From assembly GCF_000526915.1 (NCBI RefSeq), contig NZ_JAGZ01000004.1, forward strand, positions 248,001 to 312,000: a stretch of 64,000 nucleotides of DNA, given 5' to 3'. The stretch comes from Mycobacterium genavense ATCC 51234 (GTDB taxonomy: Bacteria; Actinomycetota; Actinomycetes; Mycobacteriales; Mycobacteriaceae). The position numbers and the translations under genes were made by a program. This document shows positions 48,677 through 59,264 of the stretch, piece after piece. The notes under the pieces are model-generated. The model did no database searches. It saw only the letters and a program-made list of their open reading frames with translations, and was not told the origin of the DNA. Every line of letters begins with the position of its first letter. Within the stretch, counting starts at the first letter, position 1.

Positions 48677-50079
48677 CTAGACGGCGCCCCCGACAAGTTC
48701 GGTGGGTTCGGGGCCATCCGGAGTCCGCGTGGACCCCTCCCGCGCATTGTGATAATCGGCGAGATCAACATCGGCGAGGTCGATGCCCTTGGTCTCGCGG
48801 GCGGCCACGGCGGCCACCGCGCTCACCGCGGCGGCGGCGGCCAGGTACCAGGCGATGGGCACCGCCGACTTGTAGGTCTCGAGCAGTCGCACGGCGATGA
48901 TCGGCGCGTGAGCCGGCCACGATCGAGGTGACCTGGTATCCGAGCGACACGCCCGAATACCGCATCCGGGTCGGAAACATCTCGGCCATCGCGGACGGCT
49001 GAACCGCGTACATCGCGCCGTGGAACACCAGGCCGATGACGACGGCGGACATGATGATCGCGTTGCGGACGCTGTTCATCATCGGGAATGCGAAGAACCC
49101 CCAGGTGGCGGTCGCGACAGCACCGGCGAAATAGACTGGGCGCCTGTCCAATCGGTCGCTGAGCCGGCCGAAAAAGGGAATGACCGCGAAATGCGCGGCA
49201 TGCGCGATCAACAGCCACCACAAGATGGCTTTGGTGTTGGCGTGGAAATGCACCTTGAGATATGTGATCGAGAAGGTGACCACCAGGTAGTACATAATGT
49301 TTTCACCCACCCGCAGTCCCATGGCGGTGAAAATGCCGCGCGGATAACGCTTTATCACTTCCAGGACACCGGCCCGCGTCGACTTGGCGCGCTCCGCCTC
49401 TCGCCGCGCTTCGAGGAAGATCGGGGCGTCGGTGACCTTGGTGCGGATGTAGTAACCGATCAGGACGACGATGGCGGACAACCAGAAGGCCACCCGCCAG
49501 CCCCAGCTGAGGAATTCCGCGTCGGACAGGGTAGAGGTCAGGACCAGCAGTACCGCGGTGGCCAGCATGTTCCCGCCCGGTACGCCCGCCTGTGGCCAAC
49601 TTGCCCAGAATCCGCGGCTGGCGTTGGGGCTGTGCTCGGCGACCAGCAGAACCGCCCCGCCCCACTCCCTGCCGACGGCGAAACCCTGGATGAATCGCAA
49701 CGTCACCAGCACCGCCGGGGCCCAGTATCCGATCTGAGCGAACGTCGGCAGACACCCCATTCCAAAGGTGGAGGCGCCGACCAGCAGCAGGCTCAGCTGC
49801 AGCAGCTTCTTGCGTCCGTAACGGTCCCCGAGCTGGCCGAAGACGATGCCGCCCAACGGGCGCGCGGCGAAGCCGACCGCGTAGGTCACGAAGGCCGCGA
49901 GAATGGCGTCCAGGTTTGGGGAAGAAGACCTTCCCGAACACCAGGGTGGCCGCGGTGCCGTAAAGAAAGAACTCGTACCATTCGACGACGGTGCCGGCCA
50001 TCGAGGCGGCGACCACACAATTAAGGTATCCGCGTCCGGGTCCGAATCGTTTCGGCTGCAACCTATTACCCGTGCTCAC
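48677..50079 (-). pseudogene. MHS-family (metabolite:H+ symporter) MFS transporter, two frameshifts
   Basis: The start is GTG 50079 (AAGGAGGG upstream) with [23 protein letters not shown], a typical MHS first helix. A break near 49914-49921 leads to the frame with [20 protein letters not shown] and [37 protein letters not shown] and RYSGVSLGYQVTSIVAGS. A second break near 48905-48912 is needed for the last helix (VPIAWYLAAAAAVSAVAAVA) and tail to 48677. Both need plus one or minus two bases, not the common single loss. The substrate class is carboxylates, betaine or shikimate, unresolved. Confidence 0.82.
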
Positions 50080-50414
50080 CGCTCGCCCTCCTTGGCGGAT
50101 TGCCCACCCACTCGGCAGTCCGGACCCGTGTTCCTGCGAGTCACCGGATGATGGGTGTGCTGCGGATGGGAGCGTACCGGGTCCGGCCTGGCAACGCGGG
50201 TTGTCCCCGGCCCGTTGCGTCGCGCGCCCGAAGGATCGCGGGCACGGCGGTGGGTTTCGGCAGCCGGGGGCCGGATGGCGGCGGGCGCTCCGGGCCCGAG
50301 GACGGCAGCGGGCCCCCGGGATAACGCATGTAGCAAATCCGCCTGGGAAACGCTTGAAACCTGGGTTGCGACACGGTCACGGATGCATACCTATTAGCTA
50401 CCGGCTGGTCACAT
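50080..50414. other. Intergenic region without a recognisable gene
   Basis: These 335 bases separate the divergent transporter pseudogene and the DUF4185 gene. I see no supported coding frame on either strand. The transporter's ribosome binding site is at its left edge. An AT-richer stretch near 50390-50420 is the likeliest promoter zone for the DUF4185 gene. Confidence 0.5.
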
Positions 50415-51989
50415 ATGCCCCGTGAATCACTATCGTCACATGAGCCAACTGCGTACGTCAATGTGACGTCTCGCTTCTGGAAGGGTGTGACTTTGTCGGG
50501 GATTCTTCGGACCATGTCGCTAGCGGTGGTGCCGGTGGCCGCAATCGCATACATCGTCGCGGCGGGCCCGGCGCCATCAGCAAACGCCACGCCGTGTGGG
50601 GCTCCCGAGGCCAACGTCGAACCTCCCGCCGCGCCGCCGGCCATGCCCGCACCTCAGCCGGTGGTCCAACCGCCGACCGGGCGACGGCCGTCGCACGCCA
50701 ATGACCAGGCGCCGCTGCCCAAGTTGGGCCCGCTGATCTCTTCGTTCCTCAAGCCGGCTACCGGCGGGGGCCAGCGCTACTCGGCCCCGATGGTTCCGCA
50801 GGCCGGTGTGGTGCCGCCGCCGGCACCGAACCCGCCCGTGCCGGGGCTGCCGCAGTCCCCGAATGCGACGCCGCTGCGGCCCAATGCGGCTCCACCGGGC
50901 CAGCAGCCGGCGCCCCAGCCCGCACCGCCACCGCCCGCCCAGATCGCGGGTGCCCCGACCTCGCTGGTCGATTGGGTCACCGGACCGAACGGCCCGAACA
51001 AAACCCTGCAGCGTTTCGGCATTTCCGGGACGGACCTCGGAATCATTTGGGACAACGGCGATCCCGTCAACCGCCAAGCCTTGATGGCCTTCGGAGACAC
51101 CTTCGGCTATTGCAAGGTCCGCGGCCAGCAATGGCGGTACAACGTGCTGTTTCGCAGTAACGACCGCGATCTGTCGCAGGGAATCCACTTCGCCGACGGC
51201 GTGCCCAACAACAACTACTCGGGCTCGCCGGTGTGGACCAACGGCCTGTCGAAGCAGGTCGTCAACACCATCCACAAGGCACGGCACGAAACCGGAATCA
51301 TCCCGACGTCGGGCATCTCACTGGGCCGCACGCAGTACATGAGCTACATGTCGATCCGGCAATGGGGTCGCGACGGCGAATGGTCGACGAACTATTCGGC
51401 GATCGCGAGATCCAATGACAACGGCCAGAACTGGGGAATTTTCCCCAGCTCGATACGGACGGCCGCACCCGATACGGTGCCCGGCGCCGGGTTCACCCCG
51501 GGCAACGAGAACTTCCAAATGGGCGCGTTCATGAAGGGGCAGGACGGCTACATCTACAACTTCGGAACGCCGTCGGGACGTGGCGGTGCGGCCTACCTGT
51601 CGCGCGTCGTGCCGAGTCAGCTGCCCGATGTGAGCAAGTACCAATACTGGAACGGCGACAATGGCGGCCACTGGGTTCCGGCCAATCCTGGTGCGGCGAC
51701 GCCGCTTTGGCCCGGGCCGGTCGGTGAGATGTCGGCCCAGTACAACAGCTACCTGAAGCAGTATCTGGTGCTGTACACCAATGGCGGCAGCAACGACGTC
51801 GTGGCGCGCACCGCACCGACGCCGCAGGGCCCGTGGAGCGCGGAGCAGCCGCTCATCTCGTCGTTCTCGATGCCCGGCGGCATCTACGCACCGATGATCC
51901 ATCCCTGGTCGTCGGGCCGGGACCTGTACTTCAACCTGTCGCTGTGGTCGGCGTACGACGTGATGCTGATGCACACGGTGTTGCCGTAG
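50415..51989 (+). CDS. Secreted DUF4185 protein (GH183-type endo-D-arabinanase candidate)
   Basis: The N-terminus has a signal or anchor helix (MSLAVVPVAAIAYIVAAGPA), then a long Pro/Ala-rich linker (about residues 70-180). The C-terminal beta-propeller-like DUF4185 domain (about 185-524) has FGISGTDLGIIWDNGD, LMAFGDTFGYCKVRG, DGYIYNFGTPSGRGGAAYL, QYLVLYTNGGSNDVVARTA and YAPMIHPWSSG. DUF4185 enzymes from actinobacteria have been shown to be endo-D-arabinanases (family GH183) acting on mycobacterial arabinogalactan, so a cell-wall remodelling role is plausible. ATG 50415 or GTG 50463 could be the start. Confidence 0.85.
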   Translation: MPRESLSSHEPTAYVNVTSRFWKGVTLSGILRTMSLAVVPVAAIAYIVAAGPAPSANATPCGAPEANVEPPAAPPAMPAPQPVVQPPTGRRPSHANDQAPLPKLGPLISSFLKPATGGGQRYSAPMVPQAGVVPPPAPNPPVPGLPQSPNATPLRPNAAPPGQQPAPQPAPPPPAQIAGAPTSLVDWVTGPNGPNKTLQRFGISGTDLGIIWDNGDPVNRQALMAFGDTFGYCKVRGQQWRYNVLFRSNDRDLSQGIHFADGVPNNNYSGSPVWTNGLSKQVVNTIHKARHETGIIPTSGISLGRTQYMSYMSIRQWGRDGEWSTNYSAIARSNDNGQNWGIFPSSIRTAAPDTVPGAGFTPGNENFQMGAFMKGQDGYIYNFGTPSGRGGAAYLSRVVPSQLPDVSKYQYWNGDNGGHWVPANPGAATPLWPGPVGEMSAQYNSYLKQYLVLYTNGGSNDVVARTAPTPQGPWSAEQPLISSFSMPGGIYAPMIHPWSSGRDLYFNLSLWSAYDVMLMHTVLP

Positions 51990-51997
51990 TCGCACCG

Positions 51998-52666
51998 TCA
52001 GGACGGGGCGATGATGCGGTGCTCGTAGGCGAAGACGATCGCGGCGGCGCGGTCACGCAACCTGAGCTTGGTGAAGATGCGACCGATGTGCGTTTGCACC
52101 GTGAGGCCAGAGATGAAGAGCTCGTCGGCGATCTCAGCGTTGGTGTGCCCCTTGGCGATCAGGGTCAGTACATCGTGTTCCCGTGGCGTGAGCTCGTCGA
52201 TCGAGACGGTGGGGACCGCGCGCGGTGCCGCGATGCTGCGATAGGTTGTCAGGACCCGCCCGGTGACGACGGGGTCGAGGTAGCTGTTGCCGCTGCCAAC
52301 GGCCCGGACGGCGCGGATGAGTTCCTCGGCGGGCGACTCCTTGAGCACGAAACCCGCGGCGCCGGCGCGCAATACACCGGATAGCAGTTCGTCGTCGTTG
52401 AACGTGTTCAGCGCAAGCACCGGTGGCCCGCCGCTTTCGGTCAGACGCCGGGTCGCCTCGATCCCGTCCACGCGTTTCATGCGCAGGTCCATGACCACGA
52501 CGTCGGGTCGATGTCGCGCCACGGCATCGGGAACCTCGTCGCCGTCCGAACATTCGCCGACCACGACGATGCCGTGCTTGGCGCGCAGAATCAGTGACAG
52601 GCCCGATCTGACCAGCTCCTGATCGTCGACGATCAGGGCATTCACCAGGGATTCGTCGTCGTTCAC
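51998..52666 (-). CDS. NarL/LuxR-family response regulator
   Basis: The receiver domain (NALIVDDQELVRSGLSLIL, phospho-Asp in VVVMDLRMKRVDGIE, Lys in GFVLKESPAEEL) is followed by a LuxR helix-turn-helix (ELTPREHDVLTLIAKGHTNA, then SGLTVQTHIGRIFTKLRLRD). The GTG at 52666 overlaps the stop of the sensor kinase gene and gives 222 residues. The switch Thr/Ser of receivers appears as Asn-Thr (LALNTFND). It is intact although the partner kinase has a damaged sensor end. Confidence 0.88.
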   Translation of the reverse strand: MNDDESLVNALIVDDQELVRSGLSLILRAKHGIVVVGECSDGDEVPDAVARHRPDVVVMDLRMKRVDGIEATRRLTESGGPPVLALNTFNDDELLSGVLRAGAAGFVLKESPAEELIRAVRAVGSGNSYLDPVVTGRVLTTYRSIAAPRAVPTVSIDELTPREHDVLTLIAKGHTNAEIADELFISGLTVQTHIGRIFTKLRLRDRAAAIVFAYEHRIIAPS

Positions 52667-53887
52667 GAGGCTTGCACCCGGGCTGGCGGGTCGGATTCGT
52701 GGGCGGCCGACGGCACGCTGGCATACACCGACCACTCGTCTTTGTCTGGGCCGAAACTGATTGTGCCACCCAGTAATTCGATGCGTTGTGTCATTCCCTG
52801 CAACCCGCGCCCGGGCGTCACGATCCGCTCGCGGTGGGTGGCAGGCAGCTCGTTGACCACGCTGAGCGTCGCCGAGTTTCGCGAGACGGTGAGGGTGATC
52901 CGGACCGCCGCGTCGGGCGCGTGCTTGGCGACGTTGGCCAGTGACTCCTGGGCGATCCGGTACAACGCCAGTCCCGCGGCCGCGGAGACGTCGTCGAGAG
53001 ATCCACTGGCCCCGAAGCTGACGTCGAGCCCCGCACGGCTGAAATCCTCGACCAGAGTGGGGATATCGGTGATCGCGGGTTCTGGAGTGAGTGCCGTGGT
53101 CTCGGCATCGAGTAAACCGACGGTGCGGCGAATATCGGCCATCGCCTGTCGCCCAAGGTGTTCGGCGCGCTGCAGGGCGCGAACAGAGTCCTCGTCGACG
53201 CCGTCGTGTTCGAGCGCGTGGCGCGCGCCGGTCCGGTGCAGCAAGGTGACGCTGAGCGAATGCGCGATCACGTCGTGAACTTCCCGGGCGATGCGCCGGC
53301 GTTCATCGGCGGCCGCGTGCCGGGCCAGCTGGTCCTGCATCTGGCCCTGCTTGGTGAGCAGGTCTTGCTGAGTGCGCATGAGATAGCCGACGAGCCAACC
53401 GATTGCGACGAAAGCCAGATACAGCGCCGGGGTGTTCAGTCGGCGCATGGCCGCCGCGTACGCCCAACAGGGCGGCCGCGGAAGCAGCGGCGAGCGCGCC
53501 GCCGCGCGCGGAGGTGATGGCGCTGACCATGCCGACGGTCAACGTCAGCATCAGCGGAGCGAAATCGCCGGTGATCGCGGTGGGACTGGCGAACAGCAGG
53601 ATCGCGGTCCCCACCATGAACGCCGCCCACAGCGTCGGCCCCTCGTTCCTGTCGGCGATGCCGCTGAGATCGAAGGTGAAGAACACGATCTCGGGGCTGA
53701 ACGCGATCACCATCGCGATCACCACGATCGGCCACTCGGCAGCGGGGCGTTGCAGTGCCGCGATGCTGCCCACCACGACCATCATCGCGTCGAAACCGGC
53801 CACGACGGTCATGCTGAAGCCATAGGGCAGCAACTGTTCTTTTCGTCGCGCCCAGGCTTGCACCCGGCGCTTCAGCGCGCGCGGCAT
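52663..53887 (-). pseudogene. NarL-type sensor histidine kinase, frameshift in the membrane domain
   Basis: The N-terminal membrane part (53887 to about 53466) has four to five helices (FSMTVVAGFDAMMVVVGSIA; TAILLFASPTAITGDFAPL). The catalytic part is in another frame from about 53458: HisKA_3 box ADERRRIAREVHDVIAHSLS with the phospho-His, then ALYRIAQESLANVAKHAPDA and PGRGLQGMTQRIELLGG of the ATPase. The break near 53458-53466 needs one extra or two missing bases. The kinase core could still be made from an internal start, without its sensor. Confidence 0.82.
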
Positions 53888-53972
53888 GGCCTGATCGTAA
53901 AGGGCCCAAGCATCGTTGACATCACCCCGGGGCAGGTAACGATGTCCTACCCCGGTAGTACATCGCGACCGG

Positions 53973-54275
53973 TCAGAGTCTGTACATCTCGCGAGACATC
54001 GCCGCCTCCTCGATTAAGGCCTCGCGACGTGGGTGATGGTAGCGTTGCCGGGGTTCGTTGCGCGGCGCCCGGGTCCGGAATGCGCTGCGGACCGCCGCGG
54101 CGCTACCCGCGACCAGGTCGGCCAGCAGGCGGCCGATACTGTTGCGGGGCAAGGGAAATGATCTGACGCCCGCCTCTGCCGCGTTTGCGGGGAGGGCAAC
54201 CACGGCGAACCAGCCGGTAACCAATGCACGTTCGACGGGGGCCGAACGCCGCCACACCGCGCCGATGTCAGCCAT
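53973..54275 (-). CDS. Small conserved-looking protein of unknown function
   Basis: This 100-residue protein starts MADIGAVWRRSAPVERALVT with one hydrophobic stretch (VTGWFAVVALPANAAEA), a middle helix (SIGRLLADLVAGSAAAVRSAF) and a basic tail (RAPRNEPRQRYHHPRREAL). I do not recognise a family. An alternative start 17 codons upstream (ATG 54326, MAEIRSVDSW) exists. It stands alone between the kinase pseudogene and the LuxR pseudogene. Codon use looks coding but support is modest. Confidence 0.5.
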   Translation of the reverse strand: MADIGAVWRRSAPVERALVTGWFAVVALPANAAEAGVRSFPLPRNSIGRLLADLVAGSAAAVRSAFRTRAPRNEPRQRYHHPRREALIEEAAMSREMYRL

Positions 54276-54532
54276 CGGATCGCTCTTCGTGTTGTGCCAT
54301 GAATCGACGCTACGAATTTCGGCCATCGACGCGCATCGTGCTCGGGTTCGATCTTGATCTGCGACCGTGGTAGGAGCCGCGCCGCTCGTCGTATACGACT
54401 GCCGTATCACGGAATTCGAAAGTTCCAGCTCTAGCGAACGCAACGCTGTTGGACTAAATGTGTGAGGGGGGAAGGTGAATTTGAAGCCGCACCTGTATTG
54501 CAGGGCGGCCGCGTGAGGGGAGGCGAAATTCG

Positions 54533-57274
54533 GTGCCGACCAACACGCGCCCCGCGCGGATCGTCGCTACCCGAATTCAGCCGCCGACCCACTTCGGCAG
54601 GCTCGTCGCCCGCGACCGCCTCATCGATCTGCTGCGGGCCAACCGAAACAAGCGCCTGGCCCTGATCCACGCGCCGGCCAGATTCGACAAGACCACCCTG
54701 GCTTTGCAGTGGCAGCGCGAATTGCGTGCCGAAGGCGTTCCGACGGCATGGATCAGTCTCGACCGCGACGACAACGACGTCTTCTCGTTCCTCGGTAGCC
54801 TGATCGAGGCGGTCCGTCTTGTCGAGCCCACGGTGGGCGCCGAACTGGCCGATCTCCTCGAACAGCATTCGCGTGACGCGCAGCGCTACGTGCTGGCCGA
54901 GCTGGTCAACCACGTGGCCGCTTACCGCCGGCCCGTGGCGATCGTGCTCGACGATTGGCATTTCATCGAGAACGCCGACACGATCGCGGCACTGGAATTC
55001 CTGCTCGACGCCGGCCCGGACAATCTGCACCTGATCGTGACCAGCCGAACCCGTACCCCGGCGATCGGAAAACTCTAGGTGCGCGACCAGGTCAGCGAAA
55101 TCGACGCGTCGCACTTGCGATTCGACCGAGACGAGTCCGCGGCGTTTTTGCTCGAGCTCAACGCGCTCGAGCTCGACAGCGAGGACGTGCTGCGGCTGTG
55201 GTCCAGCACCGACGGCTGGATCGCCGCACTGCAACTGGCGACACTGTCGCTGCGCAACACCAAGGATGCGTCGGCGCTGATCAGCGGCTTCTCGGGCCGT
55301 CATCACTCGATCGGGGACTATCTCGCCGAAAACGTGTTCGACGGTCTGCCCGCTGAGCTGCTCGACTTTCTGCTGGCCACCTCCATCTGCGATCGCCTGT
55401 GCGGTGGGCTCGCCGCAGCCGTCAGCGGCCAGCCGCGCGGGCAGGCCGTCCTCGAAGAGCTGGAACGCCGCGACATGTTCCTGGTGCCACTCGACGACAA
55501 CCGCGAATGGTTTCGCTACCACCACCTCTTCGGCGGATACCTGCGCCAACGCCTGGCACGCGACCGGGCGGATCGGATCGTCGACCTGCATCGGACCGCT
55601 TCCGCGTGGTTTTCCGAGCAGGGACTGCTCAGCGAGGCGGTCACGCACGCGGTGGTCACCGGTGACGACGGCGAGGCCGTCGATCTGGTGGAACGGCACG
55701 CCATGTACCTCGTCGAGCACAGCCGCATGGCCAGTCTGCTCGGACTGGTGAGCAAACTGCCGAAAGACCTGGTGCCCGGCCGGCCGGCACTGCAGATCGC
55801 GATCGCGTGGGCCAATTGTCTGCTGCAGCGGGCCGAGGATGCCCAGGTTGCACTGGATCACGTGCGCACCGCCCTGGACGGGTCACCCGATGCGGCGACC
55901 GCGGAGATCCTCGGCGAGGCCGACGTCGTGCAGGCGTGTACCGATGTGTACCGCGACCGCATCGACCGGGCCGCCGCGCTGGTCGCGCCGTGCCTCGTGG
56001 AAAAGCCGGCCTGCCGGCCGTTTTTGGTGGCCGTCTCGGCCAACATCTGCACGTTCGTCAACATCCACACCTTCGCCTACGACAAGGCGCTTTCACGCCA
56101 ACAATGGGCCCACCCGTTCCAGGCGATGGCCGCCGGCCCCTTCGCCGGTGTGTACGGACGATGCTTCGCGGGGCTGGCGGCGTTCGCCCAGCTGGACCTG
56201 GGCACCGCCGAACAGCGCTATGCCGAGGCCCGCGATCTGGCGCAGAGCATGGCCGGCGAACATTCACATGCCGCGCGGTTGGCCGGCGCGCTGGTGGGCC
56301 GCCTTCACTACGATCGTGGCGAAATCGATGCCGCGGAAAAGCTTTTGGGCGAATGCCACGAACTCGGGGCGGAAAGTGGCGTACCCGACTTCATGATCGC
56401 CACCTACGACACGCTGGCGCGCGTCAGGATCCTACGCGGCGACATGGACGGCGCGTTCGCGCTGCTGAGCGAGGGAAGTCAAGCCGCACAACGGCTTTCG
56501 TTGCCGCGGTTATCTGCCGCTCTCGACTGTGCGCGCCTTGGCTTGCACCTGGCCGTGGGTGAGCTCGACCGTGCCCAGGATGTGCTCGTCCGTCAGGACA
56601 GCGCGGTCGCGTCGGGGCCGGACGGCATCGCCATGGCCGTGCGCCACTACCGGCTCAACATGCAGGCACAGGTGCTGAGCGCGCGCGGCGAGCACGAGGC
56701 CGCGACCGCACTGCTTGCCCGGGTCGCGCGGGAGTGCCGCGCCGTGGGAGCACGGTACGGCGAGATCGCCAGCACCATCGCACTTGCCCGGGCATTTGCC
56801 GTGGCCGGCGACACGCGTGCGGCAATCGAGACCCTCGTGCCCGCGTTGGTCGCGGGAGCACATTCCGGGCTGCTGCGGACGGTCGTCGATGCGGGGCCCG
56901 AGCTGATGAACGTCGTCGTCGGTCTGCGCGAAGCCAGCCGAACCGGTCGTCGGGAACGAGATCTTGCGGCGTTACCGGTCGACTACCTGTCGACGTTGCT
57001 GAGCACCGCGCACGCCGACGCGCAGCACGCGGCGATTCCGGTGATCGGCCGTGCCGGGCAGCGCAGCCCGTTGCCCGAGGAGGGGCTGACCGGCCGCGAA
57101 ATGGATATCTTGTATCTGCTGGAACGCGGCCTTTCCAACAAGCAGATCGCCCGCGACCTCGGGGTCACCGTCAACACCGTCAAGTGGTATTTGAAGAGCA
57201 TCTACGTCAAGCTCGGTGTCGCTCGCCGCGGCGAATCGATCGCGGAGGCGCGGCGACGTCGGCTCCTGCCATGA
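54533..57274 (+). pseudogene. Large ATP-binding LuxR-family regulator (MalT-like), in-frame stop and damaged P-loop
   Basis: GTG 54533 follows GGGGAGG. Layout: N-terminal STAND-type NTPase (about 20-260), TPR-like repeats, and a C-terminal LuxR helix-turn-helix (LTGREMDILYLLERGLSNKQ, then TVNTVKWYLKSIYVKLGVA). A TAG at 55076-55078 interrupts the frame after TPAIGKL; coding resumes in the same frame (VRDQVSEIDASHL) to 57274. The Walker A motif reads APARFDKTT where relatives have APAGFGKTT; both lost glycines need only single G-to-A changes. Repaired length would be 913 residues. The NTPase is probably dead twice over. Confidence 0.85.
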
Positions 57275-57279
57275 ACCGA

Positions 57280-58448
57280 TCAAGCGAGGCGGCCGAGCAA
57301 GCTTCGTGCCGCCGCGGTGACGCGGGCGCGGTCGAACGTGATCGACATCTCGTAACGCAGATCGTCGCCGTCCGTTCGGTATCCGGGCGACGTCCGCTCC
57401 CGCGCGATCAGTGCGGCGGCAGTGTCGGGACCGAGCACCAGGATGGTCGACTCGTGTCTTAGCGGGTCGTCCTCGTCAAGCCGCACCTGCCGGACTAGGG
57501 GTCCTAGGTCTTCGGGCAGATGGTGGCCGAAAACCGCTGAATGTCGGCCGTGTGCTTCATGGTGAAGAGAATCATCGGAGGGCTTTCCGCGGCGAGGGCT
57601 GTCCGGCCGATGTGTCGGGCGAGTTCAAGTACGGTCTGCTTGCGGACGATCCGTGTTGTCGGAATCGTCGCTGCCAGAACAACATTCACCGGCTCGACTT
57701 TCCTCGGTGGCTTTGCTCTCGCCGGCCGCGAGAAGGCCCGCGGCGTGGTCGAGAGGTCTCCGGGGCGCCCAAAGCGGATGCCCTGACCGAGCGTGGCACC
57801 GTAGGCCAATGCCTGTTCCAGATGGTCGTCGGTTTCGATACCCTCCGCGCAAATCACCGCACCGGTCCGTTCGTGGTGCGCGGTGATGGCCGCGACGGTG
57901 CGGGCCTGCATCCGATCCGGCTGGTGCTGTATCAAGCCCATGTCGAGTTTCAGGATTTCCGGCGCCAGCACATCGAGCAACACCAGCGAATCGGGGTGCG
58001 AGCCGATGTCGTCGAGCGCGATCGCAAATCCCGACGAACCCAGTGCCGCGACCTTGCGCAGAAGTGCGCGCGGATTGGTCAACAATCCGCGCTCGGTGAC
58101 TTCGAACGTGAGCCGGAAGCGCGAGGCGGCGCGCATAACGTCGTCGTCCTGATTCGGATCGACGTGCGTTGTCGCGGGTTCGCAATTGATCAGCAGCAAC
58201 ATCCCGGGCGTGGAACAGCCCCGCAGCGCCCCGCGGGCCGCGGCACGAATGCATGCGCGGTCCAGCGTATTCAACCGGCCGGTTTCCTCGGCGCGGGCGA
58301 AAACGTCGATCGGCGACGGGTCGCCCAGTTCCGGCCAGCGCGCCAACGCTTCATAGCCGACTACCGTTTCACTCGGTAGCGCCACCACCTGCTGGAATTT
58401 CGAGACCAGCCCGGTGCCCGTGACCGCCTCGTCGAGTGCGTCGGTCAT
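57280..58448 (-). pseudogene. EAL-DICT c-di-GMP phosphodiesterase, frameshift between domains
   Basis: From ATG 58448 the EAL domain is complete in motif content: VGYEALARWPE, LTFEVTERG, FAIALDDIGSHPDS, LKLDMGLI and VICAEGIET. This predicts c-di-GMP hydrolysis. A DICT sensor domain follows (PTTRIVRKQTVLELARHIGR), but the frame ends at 57504. The remaining PEDLGPLVRQVRLDEDDPLR and EMSITFDRARVTAAARSLLG lies in another frame to 57280. One missing base near 57512-57528 explains it. A truncated enzyme with an intact EAL domain is possible. It is divergent from a diguanylate cyclase stump. Confidence 0.8.
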
Positions 58449-58649
58449 GGTCGGCCCAGGGGTTATCACGGGGCTAGCTGCGCGGATATCCAGCGGTCAT
58501 GAATTCACGCTAACGCCGAACATTGCTTTTTATTGGGCCGCCGCCCCTTTTCGCCCCGCCGACTACCCTAACGGGTGGCAGCTTGTTGGACCTCCGTAGA
58601 ATAGTGCCGGTATTGTCCCGGCCCGCGGGCCCCGAATGGGCATATCTCG

Positions 58650-59237
58650 ATGGTGAAGCAATCGGATCATTACGACCTTCTCAGCGCCTATTTGAAGAAC
58701 CGCAGTCTGCAAATCGTCTGGCAACGATCGAATTTCCTTGCGATCGTCGCGCAGTCGGCGCTGCCGACCATCATGTTGTGGAGTCCGACGGGGCCCACCT
58801 AGCCGGCCCTGCGGGCGATTTCGGTCGCGATATCGGTATTGGGGCTTGTCGGTGCGACGCTGTGGTTGATTCGTTGGCCCACCCGCCGGGAGTCGATCCT
58901 CTTTGCGCTGTCGGCGATGACGGCCATAGCCGTCGCGTCCCTGTGTTTATCCAATCCCTATACCGGTCTGATGGGATGCACGGTTTTCGCGATTCTCGGG
59001 GGCTTCATCGCGTACTTCCACTCGGTTCGTCTGCTGACCAACTTTTTCGTGGCCGCGATCTGCGCGGCGATCCTGGTGCATCGATACATCGCGGCCACCG
59101 GCGACGTCGCCTTGATCAGTGCCGGGCTGATCACCGTTGCGGTGCTCAATCTCGGTGTGCCCTTTGGCATTCTGTCGCTGATGCACACGCTGCGAAACGA
59201 CCTGCGCGGTACCGACCGCGATTCACTCAATCGGTGA
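58650..59237 (+). pseudogene. Diguanylate cyclase remnant: membrane sensor part only, with in-frame stop
   Basis: From ATG 58650 the reading MVKQSDHYDLLSAYLKNRSL resembles the N-terminus of mycobacterial membrane-bound GGDEF proteins. Hydrophobic helices follow (MTAIAVASLCLSNPYTGLMG, LLTNFFVAAICAAILVHRYI). TAG at 58800-58802 interrupts the frame, which then continues to 59237. The end DRDSLNR-stop looks like the entry to a GGDEF domain (D-x-L-T-G-L-L-N-R) joined across a small deletion; no GGDEF domain follows. The cyclase domain is therefore lost. Assignment rests on pattern memory of the family. Confidence 0.68.
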
Positions 59238-59264
59238 TCGTGATCCAAAACCCCGGGAACCAGC

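Noticed and set aside
50434-50468. Inverted repeat CGTCACAT...ATGTGACG near the DUF4185 start as a CRP site.
   Set aside because: The half-sites are 19 bases apart, far more than the six-base spacing of CRP boxes, and the repeat overlaps the coding start.
40336-58802. In-frame TAG codons in several genes as possible stop-codon recoding (pyrrolysine-like or suppressor reading).
   Set aside because: Many intact genes in the window end normally at TAG, the affected genes also carry frameshifts or a TGA, and there is no common context around the stops. Pseudogenisation is simpler.
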